A stretch of DNA of 53,857 bases from Chloroflexota bacterium (GTDB lineage: Bacteria > Chloroflexota > Limnocylindria > Limnocylindrales > CSP1-4), in contig PLMA01000034.1 of the NCBI GenBank assembly GCA_003141455.1, forward strand, positions 842 to 54,698, in the 5' to 3' direction. Made by a program: the position numbers and the translations under genes. The notes under the pieces are model-generated. The model made no database searches, was not told where the DNA came from, and saw only the letters and a program-made list of their open reading frames with translations. Positions 16,920 to 24,545 of the stretch are shown here, piece after piece (within the stretch, counting starts at the first letter, position 1; each line of letters opens with the position of its first letter).

Positions 16920-17522
16920 TCAGCGCCGGGTGTAGGTCGCCGTCATCGTCGTCTGGCCGAGGATCAGGTTGTTGGCCGCCGTCCGAACCTCGGCAGCGGA
17001 GGGCGTGCCGGTCAGGTAGAGCCGGCCCGACAAAGCCCAGAGCGTGAAGCGGTAGCGGTGCGTGCCACTCGGCGGACACGGGCCGGTGTAGCCCTTCTGG
17101 CCCATTTCGTTGCGCCCCTGCAGTGGTGCGTCGGCGGGCCGCACGCCTTCCGGCAACGAGCCGGAGGATCCGCCCCTGATGTCGAAGACCACCCAGTGAA
17201 CGAACCCGCGCGCGTCCGGATCGTCAACGACAAGCGCGAACGACACGGTGCCCTGCGGAGCGCCCTGCCACGCCAGCGCAGGAGAGAGGTTCTCCCCGTC
17301 GCACGAGTGCTTGACGGGAATGGCGCCGCCTTCGGCGAAGCTCGGACTCGAGAGTACGAAACCGGCCATGTTGGTCTCCCGCAACAGGTCTGACGTCGAC
17401 GATGATGAGGCCGAGGGCGTCGTCGCGCCGGAGCATGCAGCGCCCGTCAGCGCTGCGACCATGGCGATCGTAAGCCCGCCATGGAGCTTCCACCCGCCGC
17501 CCATGCCGATGAGGATCGGCAT
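16920..17522 (-). CDS. YbhB/YbcL (PEBP-like) family lipoprotein
   Basis: This 200-residue protein has an N-terminal signal with lipobox-like LTGAAC near residue 28, a Ser/Thr-rich linker, and a phosphatidylethanolamine-binding-protein fold. Conserved pieces include SPALAWQGAPQGTVSFALVV, DDPDARGFVHWVVFDI and GYTGPCPPSGTHRYRFTLWAL. It should be anchored outside the membrane. Bacterial YbhB/YbcL proteins have no agreed biochemical role. The start could be the ATG used here or another six codons downstream at MGGGW; neither has a good Shine-Dalgarno sequence. It begins 26 nt after the rsgA stop on the same strand, so read-through expression is likely. Confidence 0.85.
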   Translation of the reverse strand: MPILIGMGGGWKLHGGLTIAMVAALTGAACSGATTPSASSSSTSDLLRETNMAGFVLSSPSFAEGGAIPVKHSCDGENLSPALAWQGAPQGTVSFALVVDDPDARGFVHWVVFDIRGGSSGSLPEGVRPADAPLQGRNEMGQKGYTGPCPPSGTHRYRFTLWALSGRLYLTGTPSAAEVRTAANNLILGQTTMTATYTRR

Positions 17523-17548
17523 TCGAGCCGAGTCGGTCAAGGCCGGCG

Positions 17549-18730
17549 CTAGTAGTCCCGGCCTCGATACATCTTGCGGGACATGCTCTCGGCCGCGACG
17601 TTGCGCACCATCTTCCCGAACCGGCGGTCCTTCTCGCGCCTGGAGGCGACGGAGGTGGGCTGCTCCGCCAGCTCGTGGGACAGACGCCGGTAGCTCTTCA
17701 GGCGGCCCGGGTCCAACCGGCCCGCGGCGACCGCCGCCTGGATGGCGCAGCCGGGCTCGAGACGGTGGGAACAATCGGCGAAGCGACATCGGGCGGACAG
17801 CTCGACTAGATCCGCGAAGGTCTCGTCGATCCCTTCGGCGGCATCCCACAAGCCGATCTCTCGCATTCCGGGCGTGTCGAGCAGGAGCGCCCCGCCGGGC
17901 AGCCGGAACAGTTCGCGATGGCTCGTGGTGTGGCGTCCGCGCGCGTCGTCCTCGCGGATCTCACGCGTGACCATGAGCTGCTCTCCGGCGAGCAGGTTGA
18001 GCAGCGTGGACTTGCCGACACCCGAGGAGCCAACCAGCGCGAGCGTTCGGCCGGCCCCGAACCACCGTGCCAGGGTGTCGACTCCCTGACCGGTCCTGGC
18101 GCTCAGGGCGACGACCGGGATGCCCAGCTCGCCCGAGAGACGCGAGACGCGGGCGTCGGCATCGTCGCGGAGGTCGGCCTTGGTAAGGAGCACGACCGGC
18201 TCCGCTCCCGACTCCCGGCCCATGACCACGTACCGTTCCAGGCGGCGCGGATTCAGGTCGCCGTTGAGCGACGTTGCCACGAAGAGCACGTCGACGTTGG
18301 CAGCGACTACCTGGGCAGCCACGCGGGGCCCGGCGGCACGCCGCAGGAAGGCGGAGCGCCGCGGGACGGTCGCGTCGATTCGGGCCTGCCCGTCGTGGGG
18401 CGAGGGGACGCAGCCGACCCAATCGCCCACGGCGGGGAGATCGCCGATCTCCGCTTCGTGGCGAAACCTGCCCGTGAGCGACGCGGATGCCTCGCCCTTC
18501 TCGGCCGCGAGCAGCCACTGGCCTCGATGCTGGGCGATGACCCGCGCCGGGGTCAGTCCGGCGGCTGCGCTCGGCGCGAATGCGCCGGCCCAGCCCTCGT
18601 CCCAGCCCCATGCCGCCAGATCCCCCGGACGTGACCCATCCGGTTCGCCGGTTCCCTGATCGCCAGGATCCTGATCGATGGAGTAGGGAAGCGCCGGAGA
18701 TCCCTCGCCGGCGCCGTCGATGGATGCCAT
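17549..18730 (-). CDS. rsgA: Ribosome small-subunit-dependent GTPase A
   Basis: RsgA is a late assembly factor of the 30S ribosomal subunit. The 393-residue protein has an N-terminal OB-like domain, then a circularly permuted GTPase with G4 (LLTKADL) before G1 (GSSGVGKSTLLN) and G3 (LLDTPGMRE). The C-terminal zinc finger reads CRFADCSHRLEPGC. This order is diagnostic. The ATG chosen sits 2 nt after the ABC permease stop; a much longer in-frame upstream extension passes through the permease in another frame and is not real. The N-terminal ~40 residues are Gly/Asp/Pro-rich and not conserved. Confidence 0.96.
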   Translation of the reverse strand: MASIDGAGEGSPALPYSIDQDPGDQGTGEPDGSRPGDLAAWGWDEGWAGAFAPSAAAGLTPARVIAQHRGQWLLAAEKGEASASLTGRFRHEAEIGDLPAVGDWVGCVPSPHDGQARIDATVPRRSAFLRRAAGPRVAAQVVAANVDVLFVATSLNGDLNPRRLERYVVMGRESGAEPVVLLTKADLRDDADARVSRLSGELGIPVVALSARTGQGVDTLARWFGAGRTLALVGSSGVGKSTLLNLLAGEQLMVTREIREDDARGRHTTSHRELFRLPGGALLLDTPGMREIGLWDAAEGIDETFADLVELSARCRFADCSHRLEPGCAIQAAVAAGRLDPGRLKSYRRLSHELAEQPTSVASRREKDRRFGKMVRNVAAESMSRKMYRGRDY

Positions 18731-18732
18731 GG

Positions 18733-19533
18733 CTAGCCAACCCTCTTGAGCTTGCCGGTTCGCTTGGCGTAGCGCTCGGCCTGGCCGAAGCCCCAGAGCC
18801 CGACCGGGATGAAGACGAAGGCCATGACCAGCAGCGGCCACAGGTCGGGCAGCAGCTGGTTCGCCGAAGCGCCGTCGATGAGCGCCTTGCGGACCGCGTC
18901 GAGGACGTACGTGGCCGGCGAGACGCGCGACAAGAGCTGCATCCAGTCGGGCAGGATGGTCGTGGGGTAGTAGACGCCGCTGACCAGCAGCAGGCACGAC
19001 TGCAGCACGAAGACCATCTGCGAGCCGCGCTCCACCGACATCATCGGCAGGGTCGCGGCCAGCATCCCGACGCCGATGAAGCTGGCCGAGCCAACGCCCA
19101 TGAAGAGCGCCGCCGCGGCGAAATTGGCCTTGCCCAGGTCGAGTGAGAAGAAGAGCGCCAGGATGGCCAGCAGTATCGCGGTATGGATCAGCCCGTAGAT
19201 GACCGCGTACAGGGCCGAGCCGAGCAGCTGAACCGAGCGCCTGACCGGGGCCATCATGGTGTACTCGAGGGTGCCCTCCCAGCGTTCCCAGGTGATCGTG
19301 TCGCCGATCGATTGGAAGACAACCGACAGGTAGTTCCAGAAGACGGCGCCGATGACCAGGGACATCAGGAGGGTGCGGCTGCCGACGGACTGGCCGATGA
19401 GCGAGACCGACAGGGCGCCCGCGACGGCGTAGACCAGGAAGGCGACCTCCCAGCCGAAGTAGCGTTTGGTCAGGTTGAAGTTGCGCTCGACGAAGGCGTA
19501 TCCGGCGCGCGCATCGCGAGTTAGTGCGATCAC
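18733..19533 (-). CDS. ABC-2 type transporter permease
   Basis: This 266-residue membrane protein has about six hydrophobic segments and the ABC-2 signature region GSQMVFVLQSCLLLVSGVYY followed by LSRVSPATYVLDAVRKALI. It should form the membrane channel partner of the ATPase encoded at 19815-20693, with a small gene between them. The start is a GTG with AGGAG 8 nt upstream. ABC-2 exporters move drugs, polysaccharides, lipids or peptides; the sequence does not say which. The regulated leader upstream of the ATPase suggests an inducible export role. Confidence 0.9.
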   Translation of the reverse strand: MIALTRDARAGYAFVERNFNLTKRYFGWEVAFLVYAVAGALSVSLIGQSVGSRTLLMSLVIGAVFWNYLSVVFQSIGDTITWERWEGTLEYTMMAPVRRSVQLLGSALYAVIYGLIHTAILLAILALFFSLDLGKANFAAAALFMGVGSASFIGVGMLAATLPMMSVERGSQMVFVLQSCLLLVSGVYYPTTILPDWMQLLSRVSPATYVLDAVRKALIDGASANQLLPDLWPLLVMAFVFIPVGLWGFGQAERYAKRTGKLKRVG

Positions 19534-19569
19534 GGTTGAGTCTCCTGTTGGGCATGGCCGCCCGGCGCT

Positions 19570-19764
19570 TCAGCGCCGGGCGGCCAGACGGAGCGGGGCA
19601 TCGGAGGCGAGCGAAGATCCGATCCGGATCAGTCCGCGTCCGAGGCGCTTGCGCACGGAGATCCGCGGCGGCGCTTCGGGCGCTTCGCGCTTGAAGCGCA
19701 GGCGCCGCTCGATCTCTCGTTGCTGTTCGTCGTGAATGACCTTGGCTATTTGATGCGAGAACAA
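19570..19764 (-). CDS. Small charged protein between ABC ATPase and permease genes
   Basis: This is a 64-residue protein with a TTG start preceded by AGGAAAGGG. The first half is a charged helix (HDEQQREIERRLRFKR) and the second half is basic and amphipathic (RKRLGRGLIRIGSSLAS). It lies inside the ABC exporter operon, 50 nt after the ATPase stop and 36 nt before the permease start. Its charged-helix plus basic-amphipathic design resembles the 71-residue protein next to the MFS gene at 6133-6348. There is no named family. It may be a small accessory membrane-associated protein. Confidence 0.5.
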   Translation of the reverse strand: MFSHQIAKVIHDEQQREIERRLRFKREAPEAPPRISVRKRLGRGLIRIGSSLASDAPLRLAARR

Positions 19765-19814
19765 CTTGGTATCCCTTTCCTGTACCTGGTCCGATCCGGG
19801 TTCTGGCGCCTCGC

Positions 19815-20693
19815 CTAGTCCGCCGGATCGGCCTCGCCCTCCTCGACGTCATCGTCGAGGGAGCGGCCCGTGTACTGCATGAAGGCGCTCTCGAGTGTCG
19901 GCGGCAGGCCGTGCTCGAGGGCGACCAGTGTCTTGAGGCCTTCGGGAGTCTCTTCGACCGCCAGTCGCCCGCCGGCGAGGATCCCGATCCGTCCGCACAG
20001 CCGCTCGGCTTCCGCGAGATCGTGCGTTGTCAGCAAGATCGTCGCGTCGTGATCGGCCTGCAGCTCTTCGATGAATGTCTGGACGTCGAGCTTTGAGCGC
20101 GGGTCCAGGCCGGTAGTCGGTTCGTCCAGCAGCAGCAGCGTCGGGCTCGTCAGGATCGCCCTGGCGATCGCGACCTTCTGCTGCATGCCGCGGCTCATCT
20201 GCTCCACTGGCCTGGCCATGCGCTTCTCGCCGATGCCGAGTCGGGCCATGATCCCGGCTGCCTTGAGGCGTGCCTCACGGCCGTCCAGGCCGTAGAGGCG
20301 AGCCGCGAACGACAGGTTCTCGGCCGGCGAGAGCTTCTTGAAGAAGGCGGCGTCAACGCTGACCCGATTGATCAGGCGCTTGACCGCCATCTCCTCTCGT
20401 ACGAGGTCGTGGCCGAAGACTTCGACCCGACCTTCGTCGAGCGTCAGCAGGCCGCTGACGAGGCGAATGAAGGTGGACTTGCCACTCCCGTTCGCCCCGA
20501 GGAGCCCGTAGATGTCGCCCCGCTCGATGCGGACCGAGACATCGTCCACGGCCACCACCGGCGGCTTGCGCCGGTCGACGCGAAAGCGCTTGGTAGCGTG
20601 GTCGACCAGGAGCGCTGCGGGACCGGCGATCGGTCGGATAGCGGGCCGGCTCGGAGCCGGCGATTGAGTTGGTACGGAGACCGCGATGCTCAT
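19815..20693 (-). CDS. ABC transporter ATP-binding protein (ABC-2 exporter type)
   Basis: This 292-residue ATPase has Walker A GLLGANGSGKSTFIRLV, Q-loop region, signature EQMSRGMQQKVAIARAIL, Walker B LLLLDEPTTGLDPRS and the H-loop LLTTHDLAEAERL. It energises the permease encoded downstream. The ATG is chosen because GGGAGGTGAC lies directly upstream; a longer in-frame version has no support. The subfamily (DRA/CcmA-like) is typical of drug, antibiotic or polymer exporters. Its message has a structured 5' leader of ~300 nt with an intrinsic terminator and an upstream ORF (20806-21010), so expression is probably attenuated. Confidence 0.95.
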   Translation of the reverse strand: MSIAVSVPTQSPAPSRPAIRPIAGPAALLVDHATKRFRVDRRKPPVVAVDDVSVRIERGDIYGLLGANGSGKSTFIRLVSGLLTLDEGRVEVFGHDLVREEMAVKRLINRVSVDAAFFKKLSPAENLSFAARLYGLDGREARLKAAGIMARLGIGEKRMARPVEQMSRGMQQKVAIARAILTSPTLLLLDEPTTGLDPRSKLDVQTFIEELQADHDATILLTTHDLAEAERLCGRIGILAGGRLAVEETPEGLKTLVALEHGLPPTLESAFMQYTGRSLDDDVEEGEADPAD

Positions 20694-20729
20694 GTCACCT
20701 CCCTCGTGTGGAAGGCTCGCGGCGCGGAG

Positions 20730-20770
20730 GAGCCGCGAGCTGGGTCGTAGCGGGAGAGGGCTCGCGGCTC
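20730..20770. repeat. Perfect 11-bp inverted repeat in ABC leader
   Basis: GAGCCGCGAGC (20730-20740) and GCTCGCGGCTC (20760-20770) are perfect complements with a 19-nt loop. In the minus-strand transcript this hairpin lies between the intrinsic terminator and the ATPase start codon, beginning about 37 nt before the ATG. It could affect translation or protect the RNA. Confidence 0.6.
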
Positions 20771-20805
20771 TGCCCCGGGGCGCATCGCGCCTGCTGGGGG
20801 GCATC

Positions 20806-20837
20806 AAAAAAGCCGGGGGCCCGATCTGGCCCACGGC
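20806..20837 (-). terminator. Intrinsic terminator inside the ABC operon leader
   Basis: On the minus strand, GCCGTGGGCC, a 6-nt loop and GGCCCCCGGC form a 10-bp stem with one mismatch, followed by six U. It lies 112 nt before the ATPase ATG and downstream of a promoter and short ORF. No larger gene on this strand ends here, so it looks like an attenuator. Confidence 0.75.
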
Positions 20838-20872
20838 TCAGAGGTTCGTCCTGGCGGCATTGCCGCCCCGGG

Positions 20873-20974
20873 CTAGCTCTCGGTGGGCGCAGATCTCCCG
20901 CACACGGCGGGACCGCCGTCCGTTCGGACGGTTCCGGCCGGCGCCTTAGCGAGATTGCGCACAACGCACCTCAT
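20873..20974 (-). CDS. Putative 33-residue leader peptide of the ABC exporter operon
   Basis: This short reading frame begins with ATG about 25 nt after the predicted transcription start and runs MRCVVRNLAKAPAGT... to TAG. AGGTAGG lies 9 nt before the ATG and may act as a weak Shine-Dalgarno sequence. The stop codon is 36 nt before the terminator stem. Its last codons (GCG CCC ACC GAG) include GCCCAC, which can pair with GTGGGC in the terminator's 5' arm. A ribosome reaching the stop would mask this segment and allow termination; a stalled ribosome would expose it. The peptide has no recognisable family, and translation is inferred only. Confidence 0.4.
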   Translation of the reverse strand: MRCVVRNLAKAPAGTVRTDGGPAVCGRSAPTES

Positions 20975-21004
20975 GAACAGCTGCCTACCTGGCAGACCTG
21001 CGGG

Positions 21005-21033
21005 ATTTTAGGAGAATTCGCGAAATCCTGCAA
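21005..21033 (-). promoter_or_regulatory. Promoter of the ABC exporter leader
   Basis: On the minus strand, TTGCAG (21033-21028), a 17-nt spacer and TAAAAT (21010-21005) match the housekeeping promoter spacing. CGGGATT and AATCCCG flank the promoter as an inverted repeat (21001-21007 and 21032-21038), so a repressor might also bind here. Confidence 0.6.
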
Positions 21034-21116
21034 TCCCGCGGCCTCGTGCAGCCGAACGCTTGCGCCGGCGCCTTGCACAGCCCCCGTCCTTACTCCCAAG
21101 GGCGATAACATCGACG

Positions 21117-21122
21117 TATTAT
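21117..21122 (+). promoter_or_regulatory. Possible -10 element for the arabinose cluster
   Basis: TATTAT lies 67 nt before the araA start on the plus strand in the shared upstream region. No clear -35 hexamer is visible at the right distance, so an activator may be needed. Apart from the ABC leader signals, I see nothing else in the 496-nt gap between the ATPase and araA starts. Confidence 0.3.
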
Positions 21123-21189
21123 CCGCCACGGGACATTTGCGCTGCGAGCGGCTGAGTTAAGCGCGCGGACGGAGATCGGGAGTGGGTCA

Positions 21190-22695
21190 GTGAAGGCTCT
21201 GGGCGAATTCGAAGTCTGGTTCCTGACCGGGAGCCAGGACCTCTATGGCGAAGAGACGCTGCGGCAGGTGGCCGCCGACTCGGAGCGGATCGCGGCGGGT
21301 CTGAACGAGTCCGCGGCAATCCCTGTCCGGATCGTCTACAAACCGGTGGTGAAGTCCCCGGAAGGCATCGCCGCTGCCTGCCTCGAAGCGACCGCTTCTG
21401 CCGCGTGCGTGGGCGTCATCGCCTGGATGCACACCTTCTCCCCGGCGCGGATGTGGATCGCGGGTCTGCAGACCCTGCAGAAACCGCTTCTTCACCTCCA
21501 CACCCAGTTCAATCGCGATCTCCCGTGGGGCGAGATCGACATGGACTTTATGAACCTGAACCAGGCCGCTCACGGCGATCGCGAGTTCGGGCACATCGAG
21601 ACCAGGCTGGGGATCGCCCGCAAGACCGTTGCCGGCCATTGGCAGGACCCCGCCGTTGCCGATCGGATCGGGTCGTGGGCGCGGGCGGCGTGCGCCTGGC
21701 ATGAGGCCCATCACCTCAAGGTGGCGCGGTTAGGCGACAACATGCGCCACGTGGCCGTAACCGAGGGCGACAAGGTGGAGGCCCAGATCCGCCTCGGCGT
21801 CGCCGTCAACGGGTACAGCGTCAGCGATCTCGGTGACGCTGTGCGGGCTGTGCCGGAGGCCGCGGTCGACGATCTGATCGAAGCCTACGAGTCGAGCTAT
21901 GAGCTCGCGCCGAGCTTGCGCGCGAAGGGCGCCGAGAGGGAGGCGCTGCGCGAGGCAGCTCGAATCGAGGCCGCTCTTCGGACCTTCCTTGCGGATGGCG
22001 GATTCGGCGCCTTCACCGACACCTTCGAGAACCTCGATGGGCTTCGCCAGCTGCCCGGGATCGCCGTCCAACGGCTGATGGCCGACGGCTACGGGTTCGG
22101 CGCGGAGGGCGACTGGAAGACCGGCGTCATGGTCCGTCTCCTCAAGGTGATGGCCAGGGGGCTTCCGGGCGGGACGTCGTTCATGGAGGACTACACCTAT
22201 CACTTCGACCCCGACGGGCCGAAGGTGCTGGGCGCCCACATGCTCGAGGTCTGCCCGACGATCTCAGACGCGAAGGTCTCGTGCGAGATCCATCCCCTGT
22301 CCATCGGCGGCCGCAGCGACCCGGTGCGGCTCGTCTTCACCGCCGGTCCCGGCCCGGCAGTCGTCGTCGCCCTTATGGACATGGGGGACAGGTTCCGGCT
22401 CCTGGCCAACGAGATCGACATCGTCCCGTCGGACGAGCCGATGCCGAAGTTGCCGGTCGGGCGTGCCGTCTGGAAGCCGCGCCCGAATCTGGCAACCGCG
22501 ACCGAAGCGTGGTTGATGGCGGGAGGTGCCCACCACACCGTCCTGAGCCGCGCCATCGGACCGGAGCCACTGGCCGACTTCGCCGAGATGGGCGGCCTGG
22601 AGTTCCTGCTCATCGACGCCGACACGACCATACGCGGCTTCAAGAAGGAACTGCGCTGGAACCAGGCCTACTACCACCTGGCTCGCGGACTGTAG
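21190..22695 (+). CDS. araA: L-arabinose isomerase
   Basis: AraA converts L-arabinose to L-ribulose in the cytoplasm. The 501-residue protein has the family's opening [21 protein letters not shown], the motif [22 protein letters not shown], and metal-ligand regions [23 protein letters not shown] and [11 protein letters not shown]. Length matches E. coli AraA (500). The start is GTG with a GGGAG-like site nearby. It heads an operon with araD, a polyol dehydrogenase and araB. No AraC-, LacI- or GntR-type regulator or sugar transporter is found in the window, so uptake and control lie elsewhere. Confidence 0.97.
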   Translation: MKALGEFEVWFLTGSQDLYGEETLRQVAADSERIAAGLNESAAIPVRIVYKPVVKSPEGIAAACLEATASAACVGVIAWMHTFSPARMWIAGLQTLQKPLLHLHTQFNRDLPWGEIDMDFMNLNQAAHGDREFGHIETRLGIARKTVAGHWQDPAVADRIGSWARAACAWHEAHHLKVARLGDNMRHVAVTEGDKVEAQIRLGVAVNGYSVSDLGDAVRAVPEAAVDDLIEAYESSYELAPSLRAKGAEREALREAARIEAALRTFLADGGFGAFTDTFENLDGLRQLPGIAVQRLMADGYGFGAEGDWKTGVMVRLLKVMARGLPGGTSFMEDYTYHFDPDGPKVLGAHMLEVCPTISDAKVSCEIHPLSIGGRSDPVRLVFTAGPGPAVVVALMDMGDRFRLLANEIDIVPSDEPMPKLPVGRAVWKPRPNLATATEAWLMAGGAHHTVLSRAIGPEPLADFAEMGGLEFLLIDADTTIRGFKKELRWNQAYYHLARGL

Positions 22696-22730
22696 GCTGT
22701 TCCTCGGTCGGCAAGAACGGAGGAAGATCG

Positions 22731-23480
22731 ATGCCAGCGCTGTCGCTGCCCGAGCTTCGGGAACAGGTCTGGCGGGCCAACCAGGCGCTGGTGCGGTCCG
22801 GCCTCGTGACCCTGTCATTCGGGAACGCCAGCGGCGTCGATCGCGCGGCCGGCGTGCTGCTCATCAAGCCCAGTGGCGTGCCCTACGAACTGCTCCGTCC
22901 CGAGCAGCTCGTGGCGGTGTCGCTGGTGGACGGGCTGGTGCTGGAGGGAGACCTGCGGCCCTCGTCCGATACTCCGACCCACCTGCTCCTGTACCAGCGC
23001 TACCCGGAGATCGGCGGAGTCGTGCACACGCACTCCACGGCGGCTACGGCCTGGGCACAGGCCGGCCGGTCGATTCCGCCGCTCGGGACTACGCACGCCG
23101 ATCACTTCCACGGCGCCGTTCCCGTCACGCGGCAGCTGCTCGAGAGCGAGGTCTCGGGCGATTACGAACGAGAGACCGGAGCGGTGATCATCGAAACCCT
23201 GGAGCGCCTCGGGCTCAGCGCGACCGAGATGCCTGCGGCCCTGGTCGCTTCGCACGGGCCGTTCACCTGGGGCCGCGATGCCCAGGACGCTGCCGACAAC
23301 GCCACGGCCCTGGAAGTCGTGGCGGCGATGGCGACTCAGACGTTCGCCCTAAACCCGGAGGCCGAGCCGATCGCAGGCTACCTGGCCGAGCGCCATTTCC
23401 GACGTAAGCACGGACCGGACGCTTACTACGGGCAGTCGCCGATACCACGGTCGAGTGATGTGGGGCCGGAGCTCAAATGA
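22731..23480 (+). CDS. araD: L-ribulose-5-phosphate 4-epimerase
   Basis: AraD epimerises L-ribulose 5-phosphate to D-xylulose 5-phosphate, sending arabinose carbon to the pentose phosphate pathway. The 249-residue class II aldolase/adducin-fold protein shows LVTLSFGNASGVD, LLIKPSGVPYE, the zinc ligands in GGVVHTHSTAATAWAQAG and HADHFHGAVPVTR, and the closing GPDAYYGQ. The ATG is preceded by GGAGGAA. It lies 35 nt after araA and overlaps the dehydrogenase gene in an ATGA. Length and motif order fit AraD, not L-fuculose-phosphate aldolase. Confidence 0.94.
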   Translation: MPALSLPELREQVWRANQALVRSGLVTLSFGNASGVDRAAGVLLIKPSGVPYELLRPEQLVAVSLVDGLVLEGDLRPSSDTPTHLLLYQRYPEIGGVVHTHSTAATAWAQAGRSIPPLGTTHADHFHGAVPVTRQLLESEVSGDYERETGAVIIETLERLGLSATEMPAALVASHGPFTWGRDAQDAADNATALEVVAAMATQTFALNPEAEPIAGYLAERHFRRKHGPDAYYGQSPIPRSSDVGPELK

Positions 23481-24523
23481 CAACGCCGATGGCCGTCGCC
23501 GAGGCGGCGCGGATTCACGGTCGTCGCGACGTCCGCGTCGGCCGCGAACCGGTGGTCGCCCCCGGGCCCGGCGAGGTCTTGCTGCGGGTGACCGGCGTGG
23601 GCCTGTGCGGTTCGGATCTGCACTGGTTCGAGGAGGCCGGGATCGGTGACGCCGTACTCTCGCGGCCCCTCATCCTGGGTCACGAAATCGGAGCCGTGAT
23701 AGCCGACGGGCCGCGGGCCGGCCAGCGAGTAGCGGTCGATCCGGCGAACAACTGTGGCCACTGCGAGCCGTGTATCGAAGGCCGGGAGAACCTGTGCCTG
23801 GCCATGCGTTTCGCCGGCCACGGGGCTACGGACGGGGCGCTGCGTACCCTCATGGCCTGGCCCGAGCGGCTGCTGTCGCCGCTGCCCGACACCATCGGCG
23901 ACGATGAGGCTCCGCTGCTGGAGCCTCTGGGAGTGGCGCTTCACGCCCTGGATCTCGGTCCCGTGCCGCCGGGCGGCCGGGCCGGAGTCTACGGCGCCGG
24001 ACCCATAGGCCTTCTGCTGGTCCAGCTTCTCCGGGCGCGACGCGTTTCTACGATCGTGGCGACGGACAAGCTGTCCCACCGCGTGGCCGCCGCGAAATCG
24101 ATGGGCGCCACGGACGCATTCCTGGTGGACGACGATGCCGGACCCGAGTTGACGCCACAACGCCTGATGGCACGCCAGATACCGGTCGACGTCGCTTTCG
24201 AGGTTTCGGGCTCGGACGCGGCTCTCTCGGACGCCATCTCGGCCGTTCGCCCCGGTGGCCGAGTGGTGCTGGTCGGCATCCCGGCGGGCGATCGGACCAG
24301 TTTCGAGGCAGCCGTGGCGCGACGCAAGGAACTGCCGCTCCTCGAGTGCCGGCGGATGGCTGCGTCCGATCTGCCGCGTGCCATAGAGATGGTGGCGGCC
24401 GGGTCCATCGACCTGAGATCGTTGATCACCGACCGTTTCCCCCTCGCTCGGGTCTCGGAGGCGTTCGCCGCGCTGGCGGATCGGCGCGGCTTGAAGGTGA
24501 TCGTCAAACCCGCCGCGGAGTAA
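23477..24523 (+). CDS. Zinc-dependent polyol/alcohol dehydrogenase (MDR family)
   Basis: This 348-residue medium-chain dehydrogenase has catalytic zinc ligands in GLCGSDLHWF and LGHEIGAVI plus LEPLGVALHAL. The structural zinc site is NNCGHCEPCIEGRENLC and the NAD-binding loop is GVYGAGPIGLLLVQLL. It resembles sorbitol, xylitol or L-threonine dehydrogenases. Its ATGA overlap with araD and position before araB suggest a polyol of the arabinose route, such as L-arabitol or ribitol, which it could oxidise to a ketopentose for the kinase. The substrate is inferred from context only. D20-type Asp in ATDKLSHR at the end of the second beta strand favours NAD over NADP. Confidence 0.88.
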   Translation: MTTPMAVAEAARIHGRRDVRVGREPVVAPGPGEVLLRVTGVGLCGSDLHWFEEAGIGDAVLSRPLILGHEIGAVIADGPRAGQRVAVDPANNCGHCEPCIEGRENLCLAMRFAGHGATDGALRTLMAWPERLLSPLPDTIGDDEAPLLEPLGVALHALDLGPVPPGGRAGVYGAGPIGLLLVQLLRARRVSTIVATDKLSHRVAAAKSMGATDAFLVDDDAGPELTPQRLMARQIPVDVAFEVSGSDAALSDAISAVRPGGRVVLVGIPAGDRTSFEAAVARRKELPLLECRRMAASDLPRAIEMVAAGSIDLRSLITDRFPLARVSEAFAALADRRGLKVIVKPAAE

Positions 24524-24545
24524 CCGGACAGGACCCGGAGAAGGA

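Noticed and set aside
17549-19852. 767-codon version of RsgA with a long N-terminal extension
   Set aside because: The extra part is the ABC permease region read in another frame and is Arg/Pro-rich. A start at 18730 gives a normal-length RsgA.
20860-20990. Known metabolite riboswitch in the ABC leader (lysine- or T-box-like)
   Set aside because: A GAGGTGCG string recalls the lysine riboswitch start, but its other conserved motifs are missing. The GGTGGNACC T-box core is also missing. A uORF attenuator fits better.
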